Below are positions 9,798-18,766 of a DNA stretch of 64,000 nucleotides, in pieces. This DNA is from Leptospirales bacterium (GTDB lineage Bacteria; Spirochaetota; Leptospiria; Leptospirales; Leptonemataceae). Position 1 is the first letter of the stretch. Every line of letters begins with the position of its first letter. The stretch lies in assembly GCA_016788865.1 (NCBI GenBank), contig JAEUSB010000050.1, forward strand, positions 23,428 to 87,427, in the 5' to 3' direction. Position numbers and translations under genes: made by a program. Below the pieces are notes generated by a model. It had not been told where the DNA came from. It searched no databases and was given only the letters and a program-made list of their open reading frames with translations.

Positions 9798-9839
9798 TCC
9801 TGTTGACTCCGTAAGGGGTGTGCTCAGAATTTCTGGGCA

Positions 9840-11036
9840 ATGAATAAGTTAAAAGTCACAGATCTTGATGTATCCGGTAAACGCGTCCTGGTTCGCGTTG
9901 ATTTCAATGTTCCTCTAAAAGACGGAACCGTTGAAAGTGACAAGCGCCTCCGTGCCAGCCTTCCTACTGTCCAACATCTGATTAAGAACGGTGCCCGGGT
10001 AATATTAATGTCACACCTGGGGAGACCCAAGGGTAAACCCGTTGATTCAATGCGCATGTCTCCTGTTGGAGACGCCTTTGGAAAACTACTGGGGCAATCA
10101 GTAAAGACACTCTCCGTCTGCGTGGGAGACGAAGCAAAGAAAGCTGCAGAATCATTGAAGAATGGGGAAGTTCTGTTGCTCGAGAATCTCCGTTTTCATC
10201 CGGAAGAAGAAGGGAATGATCCTGGCTTTTCAAAACAACTCGCCAGCCTGGGCGAGCTATATGTAAACGACGCGTTTGGAACAGCTCATAGAGCGCATGC
10301 GTCGACGGAAGGCATCACCCATTTTGTCCAGAAATCCGCTGCAGGGTTCCTCATGCAGAAAGAATTGGATTATCTTGGCGGAGCGATTCAGAATCCGGCC
10401 CGGCCGTTCGTTGCAATCCTGGGTGGATCCAAAGTTTCAAGCAAAATTGATGTAATCAAATCGCTACTGCCCCAGGTGGATCATCTTATCATTGGCGGTG
10501 GAATGGCTTACACATTCTACAAGGCCCAGGGGCTTGAGATCGGCAAATCATTGTGCGAAGACGACAAAGTTCAGGTTGCGAAGGATTTGCTAGCGTCCGC
10601 GGGCAACAAGCTGATGCTTCCGGTGGACTGTGTGATTTCCGATGCTTTTGATTTTGATGCTCGCAAGGTTGGAACCCTAAAAACCGTGAAGGCCAACGAA
10701 ATTCCAGCGGGCTGGATCGGTTTGGACGCAGGACCTGCGACCGTACAGAAATATACGGAAGTGCTTTCAACAGCAAAAACAGTTCTCTGGAATGGACCGT
10801 TAGGCGTCTTTGAAATTGCAGAGACTGCTGTGGCAACCTTCAAGATAGCTGAAGCCCTGGCCAGTGCCACGAAGAACGGAGCAATCACAATTATCGGCGG
10901 CGGGGATTCCGCGGCCGCCATAGAGAAAGCCCGGCTCGAAGATCGGGTAAGTCACGTTTCTACCGGCGGTGGCGCGTCTCTGGAATTCCTGGAGGGTAAA
11001 GAACTTCCCGGAGTAACTGCACTCTCAAGTAAATGA
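9840..11036 (+). CDS. pgk: Phosphoglycerate kinase
   Basis: Phosphoglycerate kinase transfers a phosphate from 1,3-bisphosphoglycerate to ADP. The 398-residue monomer shows the N-terminal signature VLVRVDFNVPLKDG, the substrate-binding SHLGRPKGK, the hinge segment ILGGSKVSSKIDVI, and the C-terminal nucleotide loop TIIGGGDSAAAIEK followed by HVSTGGGASLEFLEG. Length and motifs are fully typical. The stop overlaps the start of the next gene by four bases (ATGA). Confidence 0.97.
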   Translation: MNKLKVTDLDVSGKRVLVRVDFNVPLKDGTVESDKRLRASLPTVQHLIKNGARVILMSHLGRPKGKPVDSMRMSPVGDAFGKLLGQSVKTLSVCVGDEAKKAAESLKNGEVLLLENLRFHPEEEGNDPGFSKQLASLGELYVNDAFGTAHRAHASTEGITHFVQKSAAGFLMQKELDYLGGAIQNPARPFVAILGGSKVSSKIDVIKSLLPQVDHLIIGGGMAYTFYKAQGLEIGKSLCEDDKVQVAKDLLASAGNKLMLPVDCVISDAFDFDARKVGTLKTVKANEIPAGWIGLDAGPATVQKYTEVLSTAKTVLWNGPLGVFEIAETAVATFKIAEALASATKNGAITIIGGGDSAAAIEKARLEDRVSHVSTGGGASLEFLEGKELPGVTALSSK

Positions 11037-11986
11037 TCAGCCTGCGCGGGCTTAAGCGTCTCAATCGGTACGAGAATCGGCTCTACAAGATTGCCCGGCT
11101 TGCGGGCGATCTGGGCCAGCTCAAACAGGTCGGTTACTCCAGGAAGAGCAAGAATGGATTTCGATTTCCGGTCTATGCTCTAACCCTTGGTAAGAAATCA
11201 GCTGTTCGAAAATATCCAGTGGGCCTTGTGGCGGGTGTGCATGGGCTTGAAACGGTTGGAGTGCGGGTACTACTGGACTTCCTTGAGAGCATTTTCGCTG
11301 AACCCGGCCAGGTTCTTAAAGATCTGAAAAAGGGTAAGTTCGCAATCGTATGTATTCCCATCCTGAATCCAGGCGGTGTCGCAATGAAGCGCCGGTCCAA
11401 CCCGGATGGTGTGGACCTGATGCGAAACTCGGGTGTCGATGGTGAATCGGCTATGGCGTTTTTCGGGGGCCAGAAGCTTTCGCCGCATCTGCCCTACTAC
11501 CGTGGCAAGAGTCTTCAGCCGGAATCGCGGACGTTATTCGCTTTTATCAGGGAGCATCTATTTAGTGCACGCAGCAGTCTAATACCTGTCCTTGATATTC
11601 ATTCTGGTTTTGGGATGCGCGACAGTCTCTGGTGGCCATACGCAGGAAAGACGGAGCCCTGCCCGGATCAAAACCTGTACGAGCGCACGGCGCGAATCCT
11701 GTGTCAAGATCAGCCAGGCATCGTTCCAGAGTCCCAGAGCGATGCCTATACGATCCACGGGGATCTCTGGGATTTTCTGTATTCGGAATTTCAGGCGCTG
11801 AATAGGAAACCCCGCTTCCTTCCCTTTACGCTTGAAATCGGAACCTGGGCAGAAATCAAGAAGGAGCCCGGCCGACTACTGAGCCGTCGAGGTCTATTCA
11901 ATCCGCCCCCGGAAAGCAAGGCGGAAACTATCTTGCGTTACCGAGCTTTCCTGGAGCGATTCGTTCGGCTCAATGAACTCTACTAG
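11033..11986 (+). CDS. M14-family zinc carboxypeptidase-like protein
   Basis: The 317-residue protein resembles M14 zinc peptidases/deacylases (succinylglutamate desuccinylase-like branch). Likely zinc ligands are the H-x-x-E of AGVHGLETVG (about residue 70) and the His of LDIHSGFG (about 188). NPGGVAMKRRSNPDGVDLMRN resembles the M14 substrate-carboxylate loop, and the Glu in FTLEIGTW (about 267) fits the catalytic acid. No signal peptide is visible, so it probably acts in the cytoplasm, perhaps on a peptide or amide. It overlaps pgk by four bases, an unexpected partner. The substrate is unknown. Confidence 0.7.
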   Translation: MISLRGLKRLNRYENRLYKIARLAGDLGQLKQVGYSRKSKNGFRFPVYALTLGKKSAVRKYPVGLVAGVHGLETVGVRVLLDFLESIFAEPGQVLKDLKKGKFAIVCIPILNPGGVAMKRRSNPDGVDLMRNSGVDGESAMAFFGGQKLSPHLPYYRGKSLQPESRTLFAFIREHLFSARSSLIPVLDIHSGFGMRDSLWWPYAGKTEPCPDQNLYERTARILCQDQPGIVPESQSDAYTIHGDLWDFLYSEFQALNRKPRFLPFTLEIGTWAEIKKEPGRLLSRRGLFNPPPESKAETILRYRAFLERFVRLNELY

Positions 11987-12011
11987 TTGATCGTTTGATC
12001 GTCAGCGCAGA

Positions 12012-12782
12012 CTAGGGTTCAAGGAAACGTTTGCCATAGCGCTGTGTCACGGATTCTGCATCGAAGAAGATGAACAGATCCGTGGTCCCGAATTCTCGAT
12101 CCAGCGCTGGTTTCCCTCCAATCCTTGCACCAATTCTCAGGTAACCTTTGATCAATGGTGGCAAGCGTTTGGTAACGGCTTTGATATCGCTGTTGAGCGA
12201 AATTTCGCGAAATTCCGGATGCACGTGAGACGAACGCGGTTGAACTCGTAGTGCTTCGTCGACCAGGTGATTCTGATCTCGGAGATAGGCGTAAACTTCG
12301 TTCACTTCATTTGCATCAGTGGAATGCAAAGATCCGCATCCCATGAGGTACCGAACATTGTTCTTGAGTATGTATTCTGCCAGGCCATTCCATAGCAGCG
12401 TGATCACACTACCATCGCGATAGTCCGGGTGAACGCAGCTCCGTCCCACTTCAGCCATCTCATCACTAACGCGATAGATATTTGTAAGGTCGAATTCGGT
12501 TTCGGAATAGAATCCAACGTGTTGTAGCGCACGAGATTTGGACAGGATTCGGTATGTTCCAACAACTTCGGAAGTTGCTTTGTCGATAACAATCAAGTGT
12601 TCGCAGTAGAGATCAAAGTCGTCTCTGTCTTTTCCGGTAGATTGCGACCGCGCCAGGCCTTCACCCAATTCTTTGTTGAAAACGTTATAACGAAGGGTGA
12701 GAGCTTGCTCAATCTCCAGCTGGTTCTGGGCGATTCGAACCTCGAGTTGTCTGGTCTTTCTAGAGTTCAATACGTTTGGCAT
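12012..12782 (-). CDS. GNAT-fold N-acyltransferase, OlsB/hemolysin-like
   Basis: This resembles the autoinducer-synthase-like GNAT proteins that include OlsB, which makes lyso-ornithine lipid from ornithine and acyl-ACP. Visible landmarks are LRYNVFNKELGE near the N-terminus, DLYCEHLIVID, the strand VVGTYRIL, and AEVGRSCVHPDYRDGSVITLLWNGL, the acyl-donor binding region. The chosen ATG at 12782 follows GGGAGG at a four-base gap; a longer frame to 12809 has no such site. Family members from spirochaetes are often annotated hemolysin. An ornithine-lipid role is an inference; no olsA is adjacent. Confidence 0.72.
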   Translation of the reverse strand: MPNVLNSRKTRQLEVRIAQNQLEIEQALTLRYNVFNKELGEGLARSQSTGKDRDDFDLYCEHLIVIDKATSEVVGTYRILSKSRALQHVGFYSETEFDLTNIYRVSDEMAEVGRSCVHPDYRDGSVITLLWNGLAEYILKNNVRYLMGCGSLHSTDANEVNEVYAYLRDQNHLVDEALRVQPRSSHVHPEFREISLNSDIKAVTKRLPPLIKGYLRIGARIGGKPALDREFGTTDLFIFFDAESVTQRYGKRFLEP

Positions 12783-12859
12783 GTTGCCTCCCTTGAATGG
12801 AGACAGCATGATCGTAAAGCGTTACGAACATGTGTCAAACTCTTTCCGGTTACGGGAAT

Positions 12860-13423
12860 TTACCGTGTGGCGATCTTGAGGTCGTGGGCCAAATCTTTAG
12901 AAACAAAATCTTGTGAGATCCGTTTGGTGACTTTAGCATCCGGAGTGATCCAATAAATGGCCCCGGAATGCGAAATCTCGCCGTCGCGATTCGAGCTATG
13001 GACAGCGTAGCTCTTGATTACGGCCTTCACTTCCTGAGAGGACCCGCTGAGGCCCATCATTGCGGGATGAAATTTCTTTGCGTACGCACGCGCAATATCC
13101 GGCGAATCGCGATCAGGATCCACCGTCACAAACAGGAAACGAACCTTCCCCAGCTCTCCAGGTTCCAGTCCTCTTAGGGCCTCGGCGGCCCTCTGCATGG
13201 TTGAGGGGCAAATATCAGGGCAATGAGTAAATCCAAAGAACAGCAGGGTCACAGACGGTCTATTCTCCTTGAGGTCCCGTGTCAGAGAATACGGCGTCGA
13301 CCCGTGTTTGAGCTCAATCTCAGAAGCCGGCCATGGAGGATGGAACGTATCCGGGTAAATGTAATCCTGCTTATTGCAGGCCAAGGCAAGAACGGGCAGG
13401 ACCAATAAAAGCAGACGGTGCAT
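12860..13423 (-). CDS. SCO1/SenC-family copper chaperone lipoprotein
   Basis: SCO proteins deliver copper to, or act as thiol reductases for, the CuA site of cytochrome c oxidase. The product starts with a lipoprotein signal peptide (LALAC lipobox), then a thioredoxin fold with the CxxxC metal motif in THCPDICPST (about residue 73) and the distal His in GEISHSGAIYW (about residue 155). The VTVDPDRDSP segment is also typical. ATG at 13423 is preferred over the TTG codon just before it. No oxidase genes are in the window. It is divergent from the dehydrogenase at 13502. Confidence 0.88.
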   Translation of the reverse strand: MHRLLLLVLPVLALACNKQDYIYPDTFHPPWPASEIELKHGSTPYSLTRDLKENRPSVTLLFFGFTHCPDICPSTMQRAAEALRGLEPGELGKVRFLFVTVDPDRDSPDIARAYAKKFHPAMMGLSGSSQEVKAVIKSYAVHSSNRDGEISHSGAIYWITPDAKVTKRISQDFVSKDLAHDLKIATR

Positions 13424-13501
13424 CAATCCAGCGTCTGAGGACCTTTGGGCCTTTCAAGGAAAATGCATTGAATCCAGACCCTGATTCTTGAATCTCGATA
13501 G

Positions 13502-14359
13502 ATGCCAACTATTGCTATCATCGGCGCCGGAATCATGGGGCGGGGTATTGCGTTGAACCTGAAGAAGGCGGGACACAACCTGCGAATCCAGGCCCGCAGC
13601 AGGGCTAAGATTGAAGACCTGCTCGGCGCCAACGTTTCACATTTCGAAAATGCCGCTGACGCGGCAGAAGGTGCAGAACTTACCCTTGTTTGTCTTACAG
13701 ATGATGAAGTAATTCGTCAGAATATTCTCACCGACAAGTTTCTCGCAACAATCAAGGGAATTGTCATCGATGTGGGTACAACCTCGCCGGGGCTGACCAT
13801 TGAAATGTATCAGAAGTTCACGGGGCGCGGAGTGCGGTTCTTTGACTCGCCGATGACAGGAAGTAAGACAGCCGCGAATGAGGGGCAGATCTTCTTCATA
13901 GTGGGCGGAACGGAGAAGGACATTGCGGACACAAAATACTTCTATGACGCCTGCAGCCGCGGTTATGTTCGCTGCGGCAATGTAGGTGACGGTCAGCGCG
14001 CAAAGATTGTACTCAATATGGTGCAGGCAGGAACCCTTCAGATGTTCATTGAAGGCTTGAGCCTGGCCAGCAAGATTGGGATCAAAGCCTCAGCAATGAA
14101 GTCAATTATTGAGAATTCAGCAGCGAGATCAGGTCTTTCCGATTTTAAAGCCCCCTTCATTCTCTCAAGGAATTTCGAAACTCATTTCTCTGTGCGAAAC
14201 ATGAACAAGGATTTGAATCATGCCATGCACCTGGCTCTTGGTTGCAATGCGGAGCTTCCCCTCTCTTTCAGTCTGAAAGGAGTGTTTGATCGAGCTATGA
14301 ATTCGGGTCATGCAGATTCGGACTTTTGCGCTATTGCGGCTAACGTTGAGATCCGGTAA
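13502..14359 (+). CDS. NAD(P)-dependent beta-hydroxyacid dehydrogenase (3-hydroxyisobutyrate dehydrogenase/GLYR1 family)
   Basis: The 285-residue enzyme has a Rossmann motif IAIIGAGIMGRGIALNL at the N-terminus, the substrate-binding segment FDSPMTGSKTAANEG (about 118-132) and a central helix QRAKIVLNMVQAG, whose Lys (about 171) fits the catalytic base. These define the beta-hydroxyacid dehydrogenase family, which includes succinic-semialdehyde/glyoxylate reductases. The exact substrate cannot be read from the sequence. It diverges from the SCO gene and converges on the transporter gene downstream. Confidence 0.82.
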   Translation: MPTIAIIGAGIMGRGIALNLKKAGHNLRIQARSRAKIEDLLGANVSHFENAADAAEGAELTLVCLTDDEVIRQNILTDKFLATIKGIVIDVGTTSPGLTIEMYQKFTGRGVRFFDSPMTGSKTAANEGQIFFIVGGTEKDIADTKYFYDACSRGYVRCGNVGDGQRAKIVLNMVQAGTLQMFIEGLSLASKIGIKASAMKSIIENSAARSGLSDFKAPFILSRNFETHFSVRNMNKDLNHAMHLALGCNAELPLSFSLKGVFDRAMNSGHADSDFCAIAANVEIR

Positions 14360-14370
14360 TCACGCGCTGG

Positions 14371-15276
14371 CTACGCATCGGTCGTCTTCTTGGTACTGAC
14401 CATTAGAACACCGGCAAGAACCAGCGCGGTTCCAATCATATGGTAAACATCAATCGGTTCACCAAGCAAGAAATACGCGAGAATGATTGTTGAGACGGGA
14501 CCTACGCTCCCAATGATGGCCGCTGGTCCCGAGCCAATGCGCTTGATCCCGGCTGCAAGGAACATTGCCGGAAGTACTGTGCACACGATTGCCATGATAA
14601 AGGCATAGGAATGAATTTCTCGCGAAAGGTTAATCAGAAGTAGATAAGAACGTGTCATTAGAAAGTGAACGCAGATTGCAATGACAGAGACCATCATTGC
14701 GAGGGCAGTGAAACGCATTGAACCAATACGGTGGATCAGTTGGCCGCCGACGGCAAGATAGAGCGCGTATGTAATGGCGCTGCCCATGATGAAAAGAGCA
14801 CCGGTGATTGCGTCTTTCTCTAACCGCTGAAAATCGTGCAGAAAGGCAAAAAGTACACCGGCATAGCTCAGGACGAGTGCGAGAACGATGCGCCTCGTGA
14901 TGGGAACCTTGTAAAACAAGGCCATGAATAGCACTACCAGGGTAGGGTAAATGAACAGAATGAGCCGCTCCAGGCCCGCTGATATATATTGGAGACCAAG
15001 AAAGTCAAAAAGACTGGCCAGATAATACCCGACAATCCCGCAAAAAAGGATTAGAGCAACATCCCTTCCGGTGATTGCTGTGCGCGTTGATTTCTTGCTC
15101 GAAAGAATGCCCAGCAGCAGGAAGAATGGAAAAGAATACGCCATGCGCAAAGTTAACAAAGACACTGGATCAACCTGATGCGTCCCGAGCGCGAGCTTTA
15201 CAATAACCGCTTTGGCAGAGAACGTGACAGCCGCCAGGAAAACGAGCATGGCGCCAATGACCGTTCGGCTATTCAT
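14371..15276 (-). CDS. EamA/DMT-superfamily transporter
   Basis: A 301-residue integral membrane protein with about ten hydrophobic segments arranged as two EamA repeats. The first begins MNSRTVIGAMLVFLAAVTFS and the second lies around residues 150-295, ending LAYFLLGEPIDVYHMIGTAL. Such proteins export metabolites or amino acids; the substrate is unknown. The internal ATG at 15276 was chosen because the 14 residues before it are not hydrophobic and precede the first membrane segment. Its 5' end faces the lipoprotein gene at 15310, so both share one short promoter region. Confidence 0.85.
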   Translation of the reverse strand: MNSRTVIGAMLVFLAAVTFSAKAVIVKLALGTHQVDPVSLLTLRMAYSFPFFLLLGILSSKKSTRTAITGRDVALILFCGIVGYYLASLFDFLGLQYISAGLERLILFIYPTLVVLFMALFYKVPITRRIVLALVLSYAGVLFAFLHDFQRLEKDAITGALFIMGSAITYALYLAVGGQLIHRIGSMRFTALAMMVSVIAICVHFLMTRSYLLLINLSREIHSYAFIMAIVCTVLPAMFLAAGIKRIGSGPAAIIGSVGPVSTIILAYFLLGEPIDVYHMIGTALVLAGVLMVSTKKTTDA

Positions 15277-15309
15277 AAACCAGAGTTCCCAAATGCAGTA
15301 TACCCGTCC

Positions 15310-15633
15310 ATGAAACATATTTTCTGTCGGGTGCTCTTTGCAATGATGGTGATGATGACCGGGTGCACTACTGTTGCGGATCAGACAATCGACGCGTATG
15401 AGGCGAACACGAGAATCCTTGCAGCTGTCGGGATCAAGAACAGCGAATGCGGAGTGTTTCAGGCCGTGACATTTCCAGTTATCTTTCCATCAAAGGAGAC
15501 GGCGATCGATCTTTGTACTTCTGCGATCCTGGCAACCAGTTGCACTGTCTGGTCAGGGTCGAATCCAATGCCAACAGCCTGTTTTGGGATTCCGTTTAAT
15601 CGGCGCGAAACGCGCGACAATTACGGGTTCTAG
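15310..15633 (+). CDS. Small cysteine-rich lipoprotein, Leptospira-type
   Basis: About 107 residues. A lipoprotein signal (MKHIFCRVLFAMMVMMTGC) ends in the lipobox MTGC. The mature part has four spaced cysteines in ECGVF, DLCTS, TSCTV and TACFG. From memory, the pattern of IFPSKETAIDLCTSAILA followed by SGSNPMPTAC resembles a lipoprotein family described from Leptospira (TIGR04452 type); I could not check this. The ATG at 15310 is chosen over an upstream in-frame start because the signal peptide begins there. Function is unknown; an outer-membrane or periplasmic location is likely. Confidence 0.62.
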   Translation: MKHIFCRVLFAMMVMMTGCTTVADQTIDAYEANTRILAAVGIKNSECGVFQAVTFPVIFPSKETAIDLCTSAILATSCTVWSGSNPMPTACFGIPFNRRETRDNYGF

Positions 15634-16616
15634 CTTCCAATTAGAATGCGGTTGATCCAATGCATACCCTGAACTGCATTGGAAAGGCTGGCCACCGGTT
15701 TTTGGGAAGTATGTCGTATAACGTTGTGAATATCCTTGTACAAACCCAGCCAGGGATTTCTCCAGACCTGATTAATCCGCTTCTCCTGTAATTCCTTAAA
15801 TCCTTTGTACTTTCTGGACAATCTGGATTGAAATACCCGCAATCCATTGTTTCCGCAAAGGATCCTACCTTCCGAAAAATCGATCTGCATTTCAAACTCG
15901 AAATACTTTCTGCGTCCACCTGACTCAAGGATCGCTTCAAAGCCGGGATAGTGGAAACTTACGAAGGCACTGTGCTCAGCCCTGGTCTTTTCTCTGAAGA
16001 GTCGTGCCGATACGCCTTCTGGCTGACCTACGAACCATAACAAGACATCAATCCAATGCGAGGCATCGTGCAGGAGAGGCCCCGCTTCACCCGCGCCGGG
16101 AGAATGCCCCACAAGAACCTGGCCTCGGATGGATCTGACGTCTCCGAGTTTTCCTGATTCAATCAAGCGCTTGGTAAGGACATAGTTTGGATGATAGCGG
16201 CGTTCGTAGTTTACCCAGACTGGAATGTTTCCTGCCATCTTGAGCATAGTCTGTGCCGACTTGTAGTTGTCCGCCGGCGGTTTCTCGAGTAGAATGGCGC
16301 GGGGACTCGCTTTAACGGCCTGCGAGAAGAGTTCTTCATGGGCTGCCAGGCTTGCGGCGATTACAACAAAGTCGGGTCGCGTTTCTTCCAGAATTGTTCT
16401 ACTCGATGTTGCTGCGTTGACCCCGAGCCGATCCCACCACTTCTGGAATCTCACGATGCGATCTTTGCCCGGATCCGCAATACCAACTAATTGATAAAGT
16501 TTCTCAAATTTCCGCAGAGTTCCCGCATGCGTGCACGGGTGGTAGCGGAGCGTGTCCTGTTCAAGCATCCAGGCAATCCGACCGAGGCCGAGCAGGGCTG
16601 TCCGGACGGGTTTCAT
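15630..16616 (-). CDS. Gfo/Idh/MocA-family oxidoreductase
   Basis: An NAD(P)-dependent sugar-type oxidoreductase of 328 residues. The Rossmann start TALLGLGRIAWMLEQD is followed by the family motif LLEKPPADN near residue 115, whose Lys is catalytic in relatives, and by a C-terminal alpha/beta substrate domain. HDASHWIDVLLWF near residue 185 holds the usual His-Asp pair. The natural substrate is unknown; roles in surface sugar synthesis are common. Its ATG overlaps the stop of the upstream membrane-protein gene (ATGA), so the two are coupled. The last four bases overlap the convergent lipoprotein gene. Confidence 0.82.
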   Translation of the reverse strand: MKPVRTALLGLGRIAWMLEQDTLRYHPCTHAGTLRKFEKLYQLVGIADPGKDRIVRFQKWWDRLGVNAATSSRTILEETRPDFVVIAASLAAHEELFSQAVKASPRAILLEKPPADNYKSAQTMLKMAGNIPVWVNYERRYHPNYVLTKRLIESGKLGDVRSIRGQVLVGHSPGAGEAGPLLHDASHWIDVLLWFVGQPEGVSARLFREKTRAEHSAFVSFHYPGFEAILESGGRRKYFEFEMQIDFSEGRILCGNNGLRVFQSRLSRKYKGFKELQEKRINQVWRNPWLGLYKDIHNVIRHTSQKPVASLSNAVQGMHWINRILIGS

Positions 16617-16891
16617 CTGGGAACGAAACGCGAAACCACAAGCCGAACGACTTTAAGAATGATAAAGAACCAGAACCCCCAGAGCACGGATCCCAGCAGA
16701 AGAGAAGAGATAATGAGCAGCCAGTCAGGGAATGCGAAATAAAGGATAGAAATTGGGATATCTGCAACGGTGATTCCCCCGCAATCGGGCGTGCATTTCA
16801 GCCAGCTGATGCGCTGGAAAACAAACCAAATGTGCAGTAGGGCTCCCGTGAAAAAACCTATACGAAAATCCTTTTCCAGAAAGAAAGTCAT
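16613..16891 (-). CDS. Small integral membrane protein of unknown function
   Basis: About 92 residues starting MTFFLEKDFRIGFFTGALLH, with two or three hydrophobic helices (about 11-30, 45-60 and 62-85) and a basic C-terminal end. Two cysteines flank the TPD of LKCTPDCGG, in a likely periplasmic loop. I do not recognise a family. Its stop overlaps the start of the Gfo/Idh gene by four bases, which supports it being real. The ATG at 16891 is chosen because the longer frame would run into mutL, which diverges from 16901. Confidence 0.6.
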   Translation of the reverse strand: MTFFLEKDFRIGFFTGALLHIWFVFQRISWLKCTPDCGGITVADIPISILYFAFPDWLLIISSLLLGSVLWGFWFFIILKVVRLVVSRFVPR

Positions 16892-16900
16892 GGGCGAGTC

Positions 16901-18760
16901 ATGACACAAAATCGCATCCACAGACTCCCGTCTATTGTAATCGATCGTATTGCGGCCGGAGAAGTTATTGAGGGACCGGCCTCAGTTGTCAAGGAGCTGG
17001 TAGAAAACGCAGTGGATGCCGGCTGTTCACAGGTTACCATAGAAACACGATCAGGGGGACTGGAAGAAATCCTGATCCAGGATAACGGTCGCGGTATGGT
17101 CTTTGAAGACCTACCGATAAGCATTGAGCGCCATGCCACGTCCAAGATTCAATCCGTCGAGGATATTGAGTCAATTTTGAGTTTTGGATTCCGGGGCGAG
17201 GCGCTGGCTTCCATTGCTTCCGTGAGTCTTCTTACAATTCAAAGTAGATCTTCCGAGGACGAAATGGGCGGGATACTGGAATGTCGAGGTGGCAAAATCC
17301 TAAAGCACGAACGTCGTGTTACCGCACCTGGAACCCTGATTCGCGTCCAGGACCTCTTCTATGCCGTACCAGCGCGTAAGAAATTCTTGAAATCAGAAAA
17401 ATCGGAAAGTTTGAAGATACTGAAAGAAATTCGGAAAATTGCGCTCGCGAATCCTGCCATTGCGATCGATTATCGCAGAGACGGACAGGAATACGTTTCC
17501 TATAATTCTACGTCCGATAGCCTCGAGCGCATTTTACAAATCTTCCCCTCTGAGGAACGGAGTCGCTGGATTCCGGTAAGCCAGACCCTGGAGGAGATCG
17601 AACTTACGGGATTTATAGGCGCGCCCGATTCTGCGCGAGCTAACCGAGACTCGCAGTTTGCATTTGTCAATTCGCGGGCGGTTGACGTCAAGTACCTGTC
17701 ATTCCTGATCAAGCGGGCGTACGGTGACCTGGTTCCGCAGGGATTGCATCCCCCTGCCGTGCTGTTTTTCAAGATCTCTCCGGCAATGGTCGATGTGAAC
17801 GTGCATCCTGCAAAGAAGGAGATCCGCCTCCTTGATGAATCCAGGCTTCACACGGTGACGATTCGTGCAATTCAGCGGGCCCTGTCGAGCGGACCCGTCA
17901 CTTTTTCGCAGCGGACACTCGATCGGAACTTCAAGGCAATTTCAGGTCAACAGACGGTCGAGCCCAGGCTGATTGACTTGCCGTTGATCGAAAGGTCGCA
18001 CACGAGCAATTCCGTCTCGTTCGCGGTTTCCGCCGTGCCGGCCTCTCAAGGCCGTATTTCGGATGAATCGAGTTCCAAACAGACGTTAGGCGTCGTATCA
18101 GAAACAATCGGCTACACCGAGAACCGCGCGGATGGGATTGCTTCAGGGAATCGGAATAGCGCGAAGGGTGAAGCCGGCCAAATAGGCATGCCAGCCCATC
18201 TGAGACAGATGGGGGTGGTCCTTGGTACTTACATCCTGGCTGAGGCTGAGGATGGTCTGTATCTGATAGATCAGCATACGGCGCATGAGCGGGTGAACTA
18301 TGAGAAGAAGAAGCGTCAGCTAGGCGAGCTCCGTAATCAGCGGCAAGTGCTGTTGCATCCGACGCTCCTCAAGCTGCCGCTGGATGAAATGCAACTGATT
18401 CAAGCGCAGAATCAAATCCTCGTGGAGTCCGGGTTTCAAGTCGAGGCTATTTCCAATGATACGTGCGTGGTTCGGGAGATTCCTCTTTATATTGAACCCG
18501 GAACGGAAGCCGATACGCTCCGACACATCATTCAGAGAATACTCGACGGCGAGACAGCAATCAATATATTCGACGAGTACGCAGCCATGAAGGCATGTAA
18601 AGCTTCAATAAAGAGAAACGACGTCGTAGCTCCTGAAGTTCTCGGGCATATCCTTGAGGATCTGATGAAGTGCGACGATCCAACTCGTTGTCCTCATGGA
18701 CGCCCTACGATCGTAAGAATCTCACGTGAGGCACTGGACCGGCTATTTATGCGCAGCTGA
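16901..18760 (+). CDS. mutL: DNA mismatch repair protein MutL (endonuclease-competent type)
   Basis: MutL couples MutS mismatch recognition to strand removal. The 619-residue protein has an N-terminal GHKL ATPase: ELVENAVDAG, DNGRGM and GFRGEAL within the first 110 residues. A variable linker covers about 330-430. The C-terminal domain keeps three endonuclease metal motifs: DQHTAHERVNYE (Thr replaces the usual Ala), ACKASIK and CPHGRP. This indicates latent endonuclease activity, as in bacteria lacking MutH. coaC follows after six bases. No mutS is in the window. Confidence 0.95.
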   Translation: MTQNRIHRLPSIVIDRIAAGEVIEGPASVVKELVENAVDAGCSQVTIETRSGGLEEILIQDNGRGMVFEDLPISIERHATSKIQSVEDIESILSFGFRGEALASIASVSLLTIQSRSSEDEMGGILECRGGKILKHERRVTAPGTLIRVQDLFYAVPARKKFLKSEKSESLKILKEIRKIALANPAIAIDYRRDGQEYVSYNSTSDSLERILQIFPSEERSRWIPVSQTLEEIELTGFIGAPDSARANRDSQFAFVNSRAVDVKYLSFLIKRAYGDLVPQGLHPPAVLFFKISPAMVDVNVHPAKKEIRLLDESRLHTVTIRAIQRALSSGPVTFSQRTLDRNFKAISGQQTVEPRLIDLPLIERSHTSNSVSFAVSAVPASQGRISDESSSKQTLGVVSETIGYTENRADGIASGNRNSAKGEAGQIGMPAHLRQMGVVLGTYILAEAEDGLYLIDQHTAHERVNYEKKKRQLGELRNQRQVLLHPTLLKLPLDEMQLIQAQNQILVESGFQVEAISNDTCVVREIPLYIEPGTEADTLRHIIQRILDGETAINIFDEYAAMKACKASIKRNDVVAPEVLGHILEDLMKCDDPTRCPHGRPTIVRISREALDRLFMRS

Positions 18761-18766
18761 GCCGAG

